Source of the DNA: an uncultured Alphaproteobacteria bacterium
GTDB taxonomy: Bacteria; Pseudomonadota; Alphaproteobacteria; Micropepsales; Micropepsaceae
Length of the DNA: 64,000 bases
Direction: 5' to 3'
Assembly: GCA_903897605.1 (NCBI GenBank)
Contig: CAIUCH010000015.1
Location: forward strand, 1-64,000
How positions within the stretch are numbered: position 1 is the first letter of the stretch; each line of letters opens with the position of its first letter. Positions 20,848 through 30,493 of this stretch are shown in pieces. The notes under the pieces were generated by a model. It did not search any database. It was not told the origin of the DNA and was given only the letters and a program-made list of their open reading frames with translations. The position numbers and the translations under genes are program-made.

Positions 20848-20877
20848 CGAACGCGCCGAACTCAAGCGAGACGCAAG
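20848..20877. repeat. Dispersed short repeat, copy C (cgaacgcgccgaactcaagcgagacgcaag)
   Basis: Similar to copy A at 16331-16360. Confidence 0.5.
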
Positions 20878-20885
20878 GTAGCGCG

Positions 20886-21233
20886 ATGATTGTCATTTAC
20901 GGAATCAAGAATTGCGACACGATGAAAAAGGCGCGCACCTGGCTGGACGCCCATCGGATCGCCTACACTTTCCATGACTACAAGGCATCCGGCGTGGAAA
21001 AAGCCAAGCTGGCCCATTGGGTGAAAGAGCTGGGGTGGGAGGCGGTGCTCAATCGCGCTGGCACGACCTTCCGCAATCTGCCGCAAGCCGACAGGTTCGA
21101 TTTGACGGAAACCAAGGCGATTGCGCTGATGCTGGCCCAGCCATCCATGATCAAACGGCCGATCCTTGAGGCCGGCGGCACTTTCACGGCGGGTTTTCGC
21201 CCCGAACACTATGAAAAGCTGCTGGGCCGCTAG
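20886..21233 (+). CDS. ArsC/Spx/YffB-family protein
   Basis: MIVIYGIKNCDTMKKARTWLDAHRIAYTFHDYKASG; RPILEAGGTFTAGFRPEHYEKLL. Confidence 0.9.
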   Translation: MIVIYGIKNCDTMKKARTWLDAHRIAYTFHDYKASGVEKAKLAHWVKELGWEAVLNRAGTTFRNLPQADRFDLTETKAIALMLAQPSMIKRPILEAGGTFTAGFRPEHYEKLLGR

Positions 21234-21287
21234 ATTCCGGTGGGGATGCGGGCCTAGAATTCCCCCGTGAGGCATGGGGGCTGAAGC

Positions 21288-21983
21288 ATGATGCGCAAAT
21301 TGGCAGCGGAGTTCATCGGTACGGCATGGCTGGTGCTGGGTGGTTGCGGCGCGGCGGTTCTGGCCGCGGCTTTCCCGCAATTGGGGATCGGTTTTGTCGG
21401 CGTCGCGTTGGCCTTCGGCTTGACGGTGCTGACCATGGCCTTCGCCATCGGTCATGTCTCGGGCTGTCATCTCAATCCTGCCGTGTCGGTGGGCCTTTGG
21501 GCCGGCGGACGGTTTCCCGCCGGCGATCTGCCGGGCTATATTATCGCCCAAGTCGCGGGCGGCATTGCCGGCGCCGGTATTCTTTATCTGATCGCCAGCG
21601 GTCATGCCGGCTTTGATGTTCATTCCGGTTTTGCCAGCAACGGTTATGGCGAGCATTCGCCGGGCGGCTATGGCATGACCGCGGCGCTGGTCTGCGAAGT
21701 GGTGATGACCTTTGCCTTCCTATTCGTGATCTTGGGCTCGACCCATCGCCGCGCCCCAGCTGGCTTCGCGCCGATCGCGATCGGGCTCTGCCTCACCCTG
21801 ATCCATCTGATATCGATTCCGGTCACCAACACCTCTGTCAATCCGGCCCGCTCCACCGCGCCCGCATTGTTTGCGGGCGGCTGGGCGCTGGACCAGCTCT
21901 GGCTGTTCTGGGTGGCGCCGATCCTGGGCGCTTTGCTGGCGGGCTTTGTCTATCGCTGGCTCAGCCCGGACGAGCCCCAGTAG
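21288..21983 (+). CDS. aqpZ: Aquaporin Z
   Basis: [17 protein letters not shown] and [15 protein letters not shown]: the two NPA motifs. Confidence 0.95.
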   Translation: MMRKLAAEFIGTAWLVLGGCGAAVLAAAFPQLGIGFVGVALAFGLTVLTMAFAIGHVSGCHLNPAVSVGLWAGGRFPAGDLPGYIIAQVAGGIAGAGILYLIASGHAGFDVHSGFASNGYGEHSPGGYGMTAALVCEVVMTFAFLFVILGSTHRRAPAGFAPIAIGLCLTLIHLISIPVTNTSVNPARSTAPALFAGGWALDQLWLFWVAPILGALLAGFVYRWLSPDEPQ

Positions 21984-22067
21984 GTGTCGGGCCGCTGATC
22001 CGCTTACGCCGCCGGAAAATCGCTACGATATCCGCCGATTGGCATTGCGACTTGCGAAGAGGAAAGC

Positions 22068-22850
22068 ATGACGGTTCATGTCGGCGTCGGCGGCTGGGTG
22101 TTCGAGGAATGGCGAAATAATTTCTATCCCAAGGGGCTCAGCCAGAAACGCGAGCTGGAATATGCCAGCCGGCATCTCACCGCCATCGAGGTCAACGGCA
22201 CCTATTACGGCTCGCAGAAGCCGGAGAGCTTCGCGCGCTGGCATGACGAAACGCCGGAGGATTTCGTCTTCACCCTGAAGGGCCCCCGGTTCGCCACCAA
22301 TCGGCGGGTGCTGGCGGAAGCGGGCGGCTCGATCGAGAAATTCCTGGACAGCGGTATCTACCGGCTGAAGAAGAAACTGGGCGCCATCAACTGGCAATTC
22401 ATGGCGACCAAGAAATTCGATCCGCAGGATTTCGCCGCCTTTCTATCCCTGTTGCCGCAGCAGCCGGATGGCGCGGCGCTTCGCCATGCCGTCGAGGTGC
22501 GGCATGTAAGCTTCGCCTGCACCGAATTCGTGGCCCTGTGCCGCAAGCATAAGGTCGCGATCATTACCTCCGGCGACAGCGAATTTCCCCTGATCGCTGA
22601 TGTCACCGCGGATTTTGTCTATGCCCGCATCATGGGCACCAGCGACAAGGAGAAGCTGGGTTATTCCAAGGCGGCGATCAGCAAATGGGCTGGCCGCGCC
22701 AGGGACTGGTCGCGCGGCGGAACGCCGGCGGATCTGCCTCTGCTCGCCAAGGCGGCGGCCAAGACGCCGCGCAATGTCTTCCTGTTCGTGATCTCCGGGG
22801 CCAAGGCCAAAAATCCGGCCGCCGCCCAGGCCCTGATCGCAGCGCTGTGA
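22068..22850 (+). CDS. DUF72-domain protein (YecE-like)
   Basis: VGVGGWVFEEWRNNFYPKGLSQKRELEYASRHLTAIEVNGTYYGSQKPESFARWHDETPEDF. Confidence 0.9.
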   Translation: MTVHVGVGGWVFEEWRNNFYPKGLSQKRELEYASRHLTAIEVNGTYYGSQKPESFARWHDETPEDFVFTLKGPRFATNRRVLAEAGGSIEKFLDSGIYRLKKKLGAINWQFMATKKFDPQDFAAFLSLLPQQPDGAALRHAVEVRHVSFACTEFVALCRKHKVAIITSGDSEFPLIADVTADFVYARIMGTSDKEKLGYSKAAISKWAGRARDWSRGGTPADLPLLAKAAAKTPRNVFLFVISGAKAKNPAAAQALIAAL

Positions 22851-22926
22851 TGCGATCGATACGCATGACGGGTCCGGGCTTGTCAAAGCACCCTGACCCG
22901 CCGAGGATCGCACTGCCGGGGAGACC

Positions 22927-23541
22927 ATGATGCGCCTGATTGGAATGCTGGATTCGCCTTATGTGCGGCGGGTGGCGATATCGCTGAAGCTGATGGGGCT
23001 CGATTTCGCGCTGGACCAGATCTCGGTGTTTCGCGGGTTCGATGAATTCAAGGCGATCAATCCGGCGGTCAAGGCGCCAACCTTGGTGACGGATGACGGC
23101 GTTGTGCTGATGGAGTCCGGTCTGATTCTGGAATACCTCGCGCGCCTTGTCGATCCGTCGCGCAGTCTGATGCCCGCGGATCCGCATGAATTGGCCAAGG
23201 CGCTGCGGGTGATCGGCCTGGCGCTGGTGGCGTGCGAGAAAACAGTGCAGATCGTTTATGAGCGCAATCTGCGGCCGCCCGAGAAGCAACATCAACCCTG
23301 GCTCGATCGCGTACAGGGCCAGATGCTTGCGGTCTACGCGGAACTGGAAAAAGAGATTGCGCAACGGGCCGCCTGGTTTGGCGGCAGCAAATTGATGCAG
23401 CCGGACGTCACGGTCGCGGTGGCTTGGCGTTTTACCCAGCACACGGTTCCGCAGATCGTGACGGCGGCGGAATTTCCGCGCCTGGCCGGCCATTCGGTTC
23501 GCGCGGAAAGCCTGCCCGCTTTCGTGGAGACGTCCTTTTAG
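22927..23541 (+). CDS. Glutathione S-transferase family protein
   Basis: MMRLIGMLDSPYVRRVAISLKLMGLDFAL...VLMESGLILEYLARLVDP. Confidence 0.9.
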   Translation: MMRLIGMLDSPYVRRVAISLKLMGLDFALDQISVFRGFDEFKAINPAVKAPTLVTDDGVVLMESGLILEYLARLVDPSRSLMPADPHELAKALRVIGLALVACEKTVQIVYERNLRPPEKQHQPWLDRVQGQMLAVYAELEKEIAQRAAWFGGSKLMQPDVTVAVAWRFTQHTVPQIVTAAEFPRLAGHSVRAESLPAFVETSF

Positions 23542-23554
23542 GTCTCGCTGGCTT

Positions 23555-24256
23555 CTAGGTCTCGCCGGGTTGGCGATGGCGCAACACCGTCAACCGCATG
23601 TTGGCGCGATGGCGGAATCTCAGTTTTTCATAGACGGCGATCGCGCCCTTATTGTGGGGATAGACATGCAGGAAAAGCTGCTCGCCCCGGGCGACAATCT
23701 TGGCGGCCACCACTTGCATCAGGATGGCGGCCAATCCCCGGCCCCGTGCGTCCGGATGGGTGCAGACCGCGCTGATTTCGGTGAAGCCGGGCACCCGCAT
23801 CCGCTCGCCCGTCATCGCGATCAGCCGGCCATTCTCGCGGATGCCGACAAATTCACCCAGCTCGTGGGTGCGGGCATGAAAGGGGCCGGGCTGGGTCAGT
23901 TCGGCCAGGGCCCGCATCTCGGCCGCGTCGGCATCGCCCAACGGGATGATGCCGGGATCGCTTTGCGGGTCGGCAATCCGCACCGCGATCATTTGACAAA
24001 CCGGTTCCTGAAATAAGGTGATCAGGCCGGGCGGCGGCATGATCCCATGCCGCTCGACAATCGCCACACCGCCATCCATGGGCGTCAGTGCGCCCAAGGC
24101 TGATAATTGCTCGGGCGTGTCGGCGGGGGTGGCGCCGAAAGGTTCCATATCCGCCGGGAACCGCAGCGCCATTGCGGGATTACCCAGCGCCAGATGGGCC
24201 TGGCGCGTGGTGAGGGCATTCCAGACCGGACGATCAAGCGGATGCGGATTTTCCAT
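23555..24256 (-). CDS. GNAT family N-acetyltransferase
   Basis: EISAVCTHPDARGRGLAAILMQVVAAKIVARGEQLFLHVYPHNKGAIAVYEKLRFRHRANMRL. Confidence 0.9.
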   Translation of the reverse strand: MENPHPLDRPVWNALTTRQAHLALGNPAMALRFPADMEPFGATPADTPEQLSALGALTPMDGGVAIVERHGIMPPPGLITLFQEPVCQMIAVRIADPQSDPGIIPLGDADAAEMRALAELTQPGPFHARTHELGEFVGIRENGRLIAMTGERMRVPGFTEISAVCTHPDARGRGLAAILMQVVAAKIVARGEQLFLHVYPHNKGAIAVYEKLRFRHRANMRLTVLRHRQPGET

Positions 24257-24510
24257 GGATACCCCTTAGGCCTCTATCTGGGGCCGACCGGACCGCAAAA
24301 CAAGCGCCGCAAAAGCGAGGAGACAGCGTAAACAGTCGCTGTAAACACTGCCGTCAACATTGCCGGGAGGTGCTGACGCCGACATTAAAATCGCATTACT
24401 CTTTATCGAGTTATTGCGCATCACTCGCATCAATACGTTTTACGACAAATTTGTAATCTTCCGCGAAGAAGCCTCCCCACCCGCCCCTAGCTTTTGTCCG
24501 AGTCGATCTA

Positions 24511-25305
24511 TTGCGGGCGGTGGTAATGGCAGTTTCAGAGCGCGATTTGCGCGCGCAATGGCCGGATTCCAAGGCGATCCATCGCACCCTGTTCGGTGTC
24601 TATTACGAGGAAGACATCTTCGACAAGTTCTGCGGCCTGATGCCGCGCGCGATGCGCTTATTTCATTGGCGGGTGGAAGAGGGAATGCGCCGCCGGAACC
24701 TGATCTTTATTCATGTCCCGCGGGTGGCGGGCACGTCCATCTCGCATACGCTTTATGGCTCCCGCTGTACCCGTCATCACAGCATCCGATATTACAAGAC
24801 CGTGGCGCCCGATCTTTGGGCGCGCGCCGATTCCTTTGCCGTGCTGCGCGATCCCTTCGACCGTTTCGCCTCGGCCTATGCCTTTGTGCGCGGCGGCGGC
24901 ACCGAAAGTTGCCGGCTCAGCGACGTCTTTGTCCGTCAGACCGCCGGGCTGCGCACGGTCGACGACTATCTTTGCTTTGTCGAGGAGCGCGACGCCCTGT
25001 CGCTGGATTTTGTGATGCGGCCGCAAAGCTGGTTCGTCTGCGACCTGGAAACGGGGATGCCGCTGGTGAAGCGGTTGTTTCTTTATGGCCAGGATCGCGC
25101 GGCGCTGGCCGCTTATCTAAAGCCGCATGGCGTGAAAAGGCTGCCCTGGCTCAATCTTTCGGCGCGGATTCCGCTTGATCTTTCCGCGCGGCAAAAGCGC
25201 CGGATTGAGAAAATCTATGCCCGTGATTTTGAACTGGTGGAGAAATTGCGAAGCCAGCACGCCCGCGAAGCATTCGACCGCATCACCAGAATCGCTGCCG
25301 AATGA
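24511..25305 (+). CDS. Sulfotransferase family 2-like protein
   Basis: RRNLIFIHVPRVAGTSISHTLYG (PAPS 5'-loop-like) and SFAVLRDPFDRFASAYAF (3'-binding-like). Confidence 0.75.
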   Translation: MRAVVMAVSERDLRAQWPDSKAIHRTLFGVYYEEDIFDKFCGLMPRAMRLFHWRVEEGMRRRNLIFIHVPRVAGTSISHTLYGSRCTRHHSIRYYKTVAPDLWARADSFAVLRDPFDRFASAYAFVRGGGTESCRLSDVFVRQTAGLRTVDDYLCFVEERDALSLDFVMRPQSWFVCDLETGMPLVKRLFLYGQDRAALAAYLKPHGVKRLPWLNLSARIPLDLSARQKRRIEKIYARDFELVEKLRSQHAREAFDRITRIAAE

Positions 25306-25567
25306 TGATGGGTCGCCAGCTTCGATCGGCGCGCCGCTGACCGAGCCGGACGGGCCGCAAGCCAAGAATATTGCGATCCCGGCGAACTTATTGAGCCGAC
25401 CGGTCTGTTCGCCAATTCGCCTTTCCAGATTGTGATTTCCATCGGCCGCGCTACTAGGTCTAGATGGGCGCCATGCCGGGGATTGTGAAGCTGTGCGCGA
25501 GTTGAAATCGCGCTTGCCCACTCCCCCCGCGCCCGGTTGATTGGATTTCTTTCGAGCATGAGCGCTG

Positions 25568-27010
25568 ATGGAACAGGAAGCCTACCGCCACGTCCCCTAT
25601 GATGTCGAAGTCGAGCAGGCTCTGCTCGGCGCCATCCTGGTGGACAATCAGGCGCTGGAACGCGTCGCCGCACTGCTGCGCCCTGAGCATTTCTACGATC
25701 CCCTGCATGCACGCATCTTCGAGACCATGAGCTTGGCGGTGGAGCGGGGCAGTTTCGTGCTCACTCCGCTCACCTTGCATGCGGCGATGAAAGCCGATCC
25801 CGGCCTGATCGAAGTGGGCGGCACCGCCTATCTGGCGGGATTGGCGCAAGCCGCGCCCGCCATGCCCAATGTGCGCGATTTTGCCCGCATCCTGCATGAC
25901 CTGGCGGTGCGCCGCAGCCTGATCCGCATCGGCGAGGATATCGTCAACACTGCCTATGAAGCGCCCACCGAAAAAGGCCCCCAGGCCCAGATCGCCGAAG
26001 CGGAAAAGGCCCTCTACGCCGTCAGCGAGACCAGCAAATACGGCGAAGGGCCGCTGGAATTTCACGAAGCCCTTCGCCGGACGGTGGAGTCCGCGGAAAG
26101 GGCCCAGGCCCGCGGCGGCCGCATCTCCGGCATCACTTCGGGTTTTACCGAGATCGACAATCTGCTGGGCGGCCTTCAGCCCTCCGATCTGCTGATTCTG
26201 GCAGGGCGCCCGGGCATGGGCAAAACGGCGCTGGGCACCAACATGGCCTTCAATACCGCGCGCGCCTATGTCCAGGACATGGAAGCGGGTGCGGAGTATC
26301 CGCGCGGCGCGCCGGTGCTGTTCTTCTCCCTGGAAATGGCGGCGCAGCAGCTGTCGGCCCGTATTCTGTCGGAACAGACGGAAATCGAAGGCTGGAAGAT
26401 CCGCAATGGCCGCTTCCTGGAAAGCGAATGGGAAAAATTCATTCTCACCATGCAGGACCTTTCCAGCCTGCCGCTTTATATCGACGATACGGGCGGCATT
26501 TCCATCGCCCAGATCGCGGCCCGCGCCAGGCGATTGAAGCGCGAGAAGAATATCGGTCTCATCATCATCGATTATCTGCAGCTGGTCGAACCGTCACGGC
26601 GCCAGGAAAACCGGGTGCAGGAAATCACCGAAGTCACCAAGGGCCTCAAGGCCCTCGCCAAGGAATTGAATCTGCCGATCCTGGCCCTGTCGCAGCTTTC
26701 ACGCGGCGTCGATTCGCGCGACGACAAGCGGCCGGTGCTGTCGGACCTGCGCGAATCCGGCTCCATCGAGCAGGACGCGGACGTGGTGATGTTTGTCTAT
26801 CGCGAGGAATATTACCTGAAATCACGCGAACCGGAGGCCGGGTCCGCCGAGCATGCCAAATGGATGGACAAGCTGGACCGGGCCACGAACCGGGCGGAGG
26901 TGCTGGTGGAAAAACACCGCCATGGCCAGACTCGTTCGATCGAACTTGTGTTCGAAGGCAATTTCACCCGCTTCAGCAACAAGGCCGAGGATTCAGTTTC
27001 CGGGCGCTAG
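25568..27010 (+). CDS. dnaB: Replicative DNA helicase
   Basis: PYDVEVEQALLGAILVDNQAL; LLILAGRPGMGKTALGTNMAFN; IIIDYLQLVEPSRRQENRVQEITEVTKGLKALAKELN. Confidence 0.97.
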   Translation: MEQEAYRHVPYDVEVEQALLGAILVDNQALERVAALLRPEHFYDPLHARIFETMSLAVERGSFVLTPLTLHAAMKADPGLIEVGGTAYLAGLAQAAPAMPNVRDFARILHDLAVRRSLIRIGEDIVNTAYEAPTEKGPQAQIAEAEKALYAVSETSKYGEGPLEFHEALRRTVESAERAQARGGRISGITSGFTEIDNLLGGLQPSDLLILAGRPGMGKTALGTNMAFNTARAYVQDMEAGAEYPRGAPVLFFSLEMAAQQLSARILSEQTEIEGWKIRNGRFLESEWEKFILTMQDLSSLPLYIDDTGGISIAQIAARARRLKREKNIGLIIIDYLQLVEPSRRQENRVQEITEVTKGLKALAKELNLPILALSQLSRGVDSRDDKRPVLSDLRESGSIEQDADVVMFVYREEYYLKSREPEAGSAEHAKWMDKLDRATNRAEVLVEKHRHGQTRSIELVFEGNFTRFSNKAEDSVSGR

Positions 27011-27789
27011 TCTTTTGCCACCCGGGTGAAGCGCGCGCGCCCCGTCGCCAGCAGGGCGAGCTGGCCCGGCAACAATTTCAAGTCATAGCCAAAGCGGATC
27101 AGTTCGCGCCGGGCGTAGGTGAGATTGAATTTCCGTAAGCCCTTCCGCCATCCTTCGATGTCGGATTTGTCACCGACGAAATCCTGTTGTCGTGCCACGG
27201 TCGGCAGCAACTGCCAGGGCTTAAGCCGGGCGAAGATTTTCGAATTGTTGGGATTGAACAGAAGATGATCCACCGGCAGGTCGAAGCGCGCAATGGCCAG
27301 CAGCATTTCCGCCGCCCGGCGTGACAGGATATAGGCCGCGGCACCGGTATGACGCGAGCGCATGCGGGCGATGCGAAAGCCTTGGCCCAGATCGGTGAAA
27401 TCCGACAGCAGCACGCTCTGGCCGGGCGGGCCGTAATGTTCCAGCTTGATCAGATCGATGTTCTGGGGGATCCAACCCGTGCCGCCCAGCGCGAAGGCCG
27501 CGCCGTCTTCCAGCACCACGTCGTCTTCCAGCACCGCCCCAAACGCCGCGCCGCTTGCCACCAGCCGGCTCCAGGCCTGGCGATGGGAGAGCGAGCAGCA
27601 TTTGTCGCCGCGGGGGATTTCTCCCAATGGCCCGTCGGCCTGGAACCAGCGGTCCACGCTCGAGACGTCGGCGTCCCTTGCATCCAGCGCATTGACGCGG
27701 GTCAAGGCAAGACCAAGCTTTTCGGCCTGGATTTGCATTTCCGCCAGCCGGTCGGGCCGCCGCGCCAGGTTGATCAGGTAAATGTCCAT
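27007..27789 (-). CDS. Glycosyltransferase family 25 (LPS-type) protein
   Basis: MDIYLINLARRPDRLAEMQIQAEKLGLALTRVNALDARD; SHRQAWSRLVASGAAFGAVLEDDVV. Confidence 0.9.
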   Translation of the reverse strand: MDIYLINLARRPDRLAEMQIQAEKLGLALTRVNALDARDADVSSVDRWFQADGPLGEIPRGDKCCSLSHRQAWSRLVASGAAFGAVLEDDVVLEDGAAFALGGTGWIPQNIDLIKLEHYGPPGQSVLLSDFTDLGQGFRIARMRSRHTGAAAYILSRRAAEMLLAIARFDLPVDHLLFNPNNSKIFARLKPWQLLPTVARQQDFVGDKSDIEGWRKGLRKFNLTYARRELIRFGYDLKLLPGQLALLATGRARFTRVAKD

Positions 27790-27919
27790 ACAGGTTTATG
27801 CAACGCCAGTTGCATTTTGGGAAACCCCAGGAGAATTACTCGAGATTGGTGCGGCGCGGCGCAAGTCGATATGATGTAGGCTGATCCGCTTTGAAGCGCT
27901 CCGGCAAGTCACGAAAGAA

Positions 27920-28567
27920 TTGCTTTTGACCGATCACGCTTTGGCTTTTTACGGGAACCGGGTCGCGCGCCCGTCCAGCGAAGAAGAGCGGCGGCTGATG
28001 ATCCGGCGCATCGTGTCCTGGACACTGGTGGTGCTGATCCATGTCGTTCTTTTGTCGGCCTTCATTCTGGATCAATACCGGACAAGCCATTTCACTTTCA
28101 GAAAGCCTGTCGAAACCATTCTGGACCTGATCAAGCTGCCGGCCGGGCAGGCGCCGCCCGTCCGGATGATTCAGCCCATCGTGCCGCATGCCGAAGAACC
28201 AAAAATCACCACCGCGCCCGTGATCGTGGTGCCGCTGCCCAATCCCGACCAGGCCATCCCCCAGACCCCCGCCGACATTCTCAAGGCAATCGGTGAAGCC
28301 TTGTCTTGCGGCGCGGAAAATTTCGAGAATCTCACCCAGACCGAACGCGCCCGCTGCAAGCGCGAACCCTGGGTGGCGCGCAGACGGCCCGACGGCACCA
28401 TCGTGCTGGAGGCGGCCAATCCATCGCCCTTCGCGCCGCCGGCGGAGCTCAAACTTTCCGGCGCCGACGCCTTGCGCCGCCAACTGCGGACCGCGCCGCC
28501 TTGCCCGATCATGCTCAACATTCCCTGTGTGCAGACCACGCCGATGATCAGCATTCCGACGAATTAG
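27920..28567 (+). CDS. Inner-membrane-anchored protein with Pro-rich periplasmic region, unknown function
   Basis: TM segment IVSWTLVVLIHVVLLSAFIL followed by Pro-rich linker and Cys-containing C-terminus; codon use matches neighbours. Confidence 0.55.
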   Translation: MLLTDHALAFYGNRVARPSSEEERRLMIRRIVSWTLVVLIHVVLLSAFILDQYRTSHFTFRKPVETILDLIKLPAGQAPPVRMIQPIVPHAEEPKITTAPVIVVPLPNPDQAIPQTPADILKAIGEALSCGAENFENLTQTERARCKREPWVARRRPDGTIVLEAANPSPFAPPAELKLSGADALRRQLRTAPPCPIMLNIPCVQTTPMISIPTN

Positions 28568-28628
28568 CGATGATCAACTGGCCGGGGCAAGCTAGACGAG
28601 AGTGCCCGGCACGGGCCATTGTCAGGCC

Positions 28629-29723
28629 ATGAGGGAAAGCGATTTCGAGGCCTGCCGCTTGATGGTGCGGCTGGGGGCGATCACCGAGAATTATAAGAGC
28701 TTCCAGCGGCTGGCGGGGCCGGCCGCCGTGGCGGGCGTAGTCAAGGCCGACGCTTACGGGATGGGAGCCGAATTTGTGGGCCCGGCCTTGGCCGCGGCCG
28801 GCTGCGATACTTTCTTCGTCGCACGGCTGGAAGAGGGGTTGGCGCTGCGCCGCGCGCTTGGCGCGGGGCCCCGCATTTTCGTGCTGGATGGCGCGCCGTC
28901 CGACGCGGTGCCGGCATTGATCGCGCATCAATTGACACCGGTCTTGAATTCGCTGGCCCAAATCGCGGGCTGGAGCGCCGCCGCCGCCGCATCGCATTGC
29001 GCTCTGGATGCGGCGATCCACATCGACACCGGTATGAACAGGCTCGGTCTGCCGGGGGAGGAATTGGGATTGCTGGCGGCGGAATCGAAGATCCGACTCA
29101 AGGCTCTCAATCCTGTGCTGCTGATGAGCCATCTCGCCTGCGGCGACGAGGTGGACAACAAGATGAACGACATGCAGCTGTCGCGCTTTCGCAGCGCGCT
29201 GGCCATGCTACCGCCCGCGCCCGCGAGCCTGGCGGCTTCGGGCGGTTCGTTCCTGGGCCAGCCCTATTGGTTCGATCTGGTGCGGGCCGGTATCGGGCTT
29301 TATGGCGGTGCCCCCCAGATCGGCGGAAAGCCTTTGAAAACCGTGGCGGTTTTGACCGCGCGGGTGCTGCAGCTGCGCCGAATTGACAAGGGAGATGGCG
29401 TTGGCTACGCAGCCACGTTCCGCGCCAAAGAGCCCACCATGATTGCCACCGTGGCGCTGGGTTATGCCGGTGGCATACCGCGCGCCTTGTCCAACAAGGG
29501 TTCCGCCTTCGCGGCGGGCAAGTGTGTGAATTTCGCGGGCCGCGTCTCGATGGATATGACGACGGTGGATGTGAGCGGTCTGGAACTGAAAGCGGGAGAC
29601 AGTGTGGAGTTTCTAGGGGACCGGATGATGCTGGAAGAAGCGGCGGCGCTGGCCGACACCAATGCCTATGAAATTCTCACCCGTCTGCGCGTCCCGCGTC
29701 ACTATACGGACGCGGCGTCATGA
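28629..29723 (+). CDS. alr: Alanine racemase
   Basis: GVVKADAYGMGAEFVGPALAAAG; VRAGIGLYGGAPQ; VGYAATFRAKEPTMIATVALGYAGGIPRALSNKG. Confidence 0.95.
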   Translation: MRESDFEACRLMVRLGAITENYKSFQRLAGPAAVAGVVKADAYGMGAEFVGPALAAAGCDTFFVARLEEGLALRRALGAGPRIFVLDGAPSDAVPALIAHQLTPVLNSLAQIAGWSAAAAASHCALDAAIHIDTGMNRLGLPGEELGLLAAESKIRLKALNPVLLMSHLACGDEVDNKMNDMQLSRFRSALAMLPPAPASLAASGGSFLGQPYWFDLVRAGIGLYGGAPQIGGKPLKTVAVLTARVLQLRRIDKGDGVGYAATFRAKEPTMIATVALGYAGGIPRALSNKGSAFAAGKCVNFAGRVSMDMTTVDVSGLELKAGDSVEFLGDRMMLEEAAALADTNAYEILTRLRVPRHYTDAAS

Positions 29724-30493
29724 ATTTGTTTGCCGCCATTGGACGCGCTGTTCTGATTTTGCTGGCACAGATCGGGCGCGTGACCCGCTTCACCGGCCAG
29801 ACCCTGGCGGCGATCTTCAGCCCGCCTTTTTATGGCCGCCTGCTGGGGCAACAGATCATGCGGATCGGCTATTTTTCCTTGCCGGTGGTGGGATTGACGG
29901 CGCTTTCCACCGGCGCGGTGCTGGCGCTGCAGATCTATCTGGGCGGCAATCGCTATGGCGCCGAGGCCATCGTGCCGCAGATCGTGGTCCTGGGTATCAC
30001 CCGCGAGCTGGGTCCGGTGATTGCGGGCCTGATGGTGGCGGGCCGGGTTGCCGCCGCCATCGCGGCCGAGCTCGGCACCATGAAAGTGACGGAGCAGATC
30101 GACGCGCTCACCACGCTCGCCACCAATCCGATCAAATATCTGGTGGTGCCGCGGCTGCTGGCGGCGGTGATCTCGCTGCCGTTCCTCACCGCAGCGGGGG
30201 ATTCCATCGGCGTGCTGGGCGGTTATCTGGTCTCGACCTACAATCTGGGCTTCACCGGCTCGATCTATCTCAAGAACACGGTCGATTTCGCCAAGAACGA
30301 GGACATCACGTCGGGCTTGATCAAGGCCGCGGTGTTCGGATTCATCATCGCCCTGATGGGTTGCTATAACGGATTTTACTCCAAGGGCGGCGCCCAAGGC
30401 GTCGGCGCGGCCACCACCAACGCCGTGGTGTCGTCCTGCTGTCTGATCCTGGCGGCCGACTTTGTTCTCACCGCCATCTTGTTCCACACATGA
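29720..30493 (+). CDS. mlaE: MlaE-type ABC transporter permease
   Basis: VLGITRELGPVIAGLMVAGRVAAAIAAELGTMKVTEQIDALTTLATNPIKYLVVPRLLA. Confidence 0.93.
   Translation: MNLFAAIGRAVLILLAQIGRVTRFTGQTLAAIFSPPFYGRLLGQQIMRIGYFSLPVVGLTALSTGAVLALQIYLGGNRYGAEAIVPQIVVLGITRELGPVIAGLMVAGRVAAAIAAELGTMKVTEQIDALTTLATNPIKYLVVPRLLAAVISLPFLTAAGDSIGVLGGYLVSTYNLGFTGSIYLKNTVDFAKNEDITSGLIKAAVFGFIIALMGCYNGFYSKGGAQGVGAATTNAVVSSCCLILAADFVLTAILFHT

Noticed and set aside
20669-20896. 75-aa minus-strand ORF upstream of the ArsC-like gene
   Set aside because: Coincides with the dispersed-repeat region and reads through the next gene's start; not convincing as a protein.
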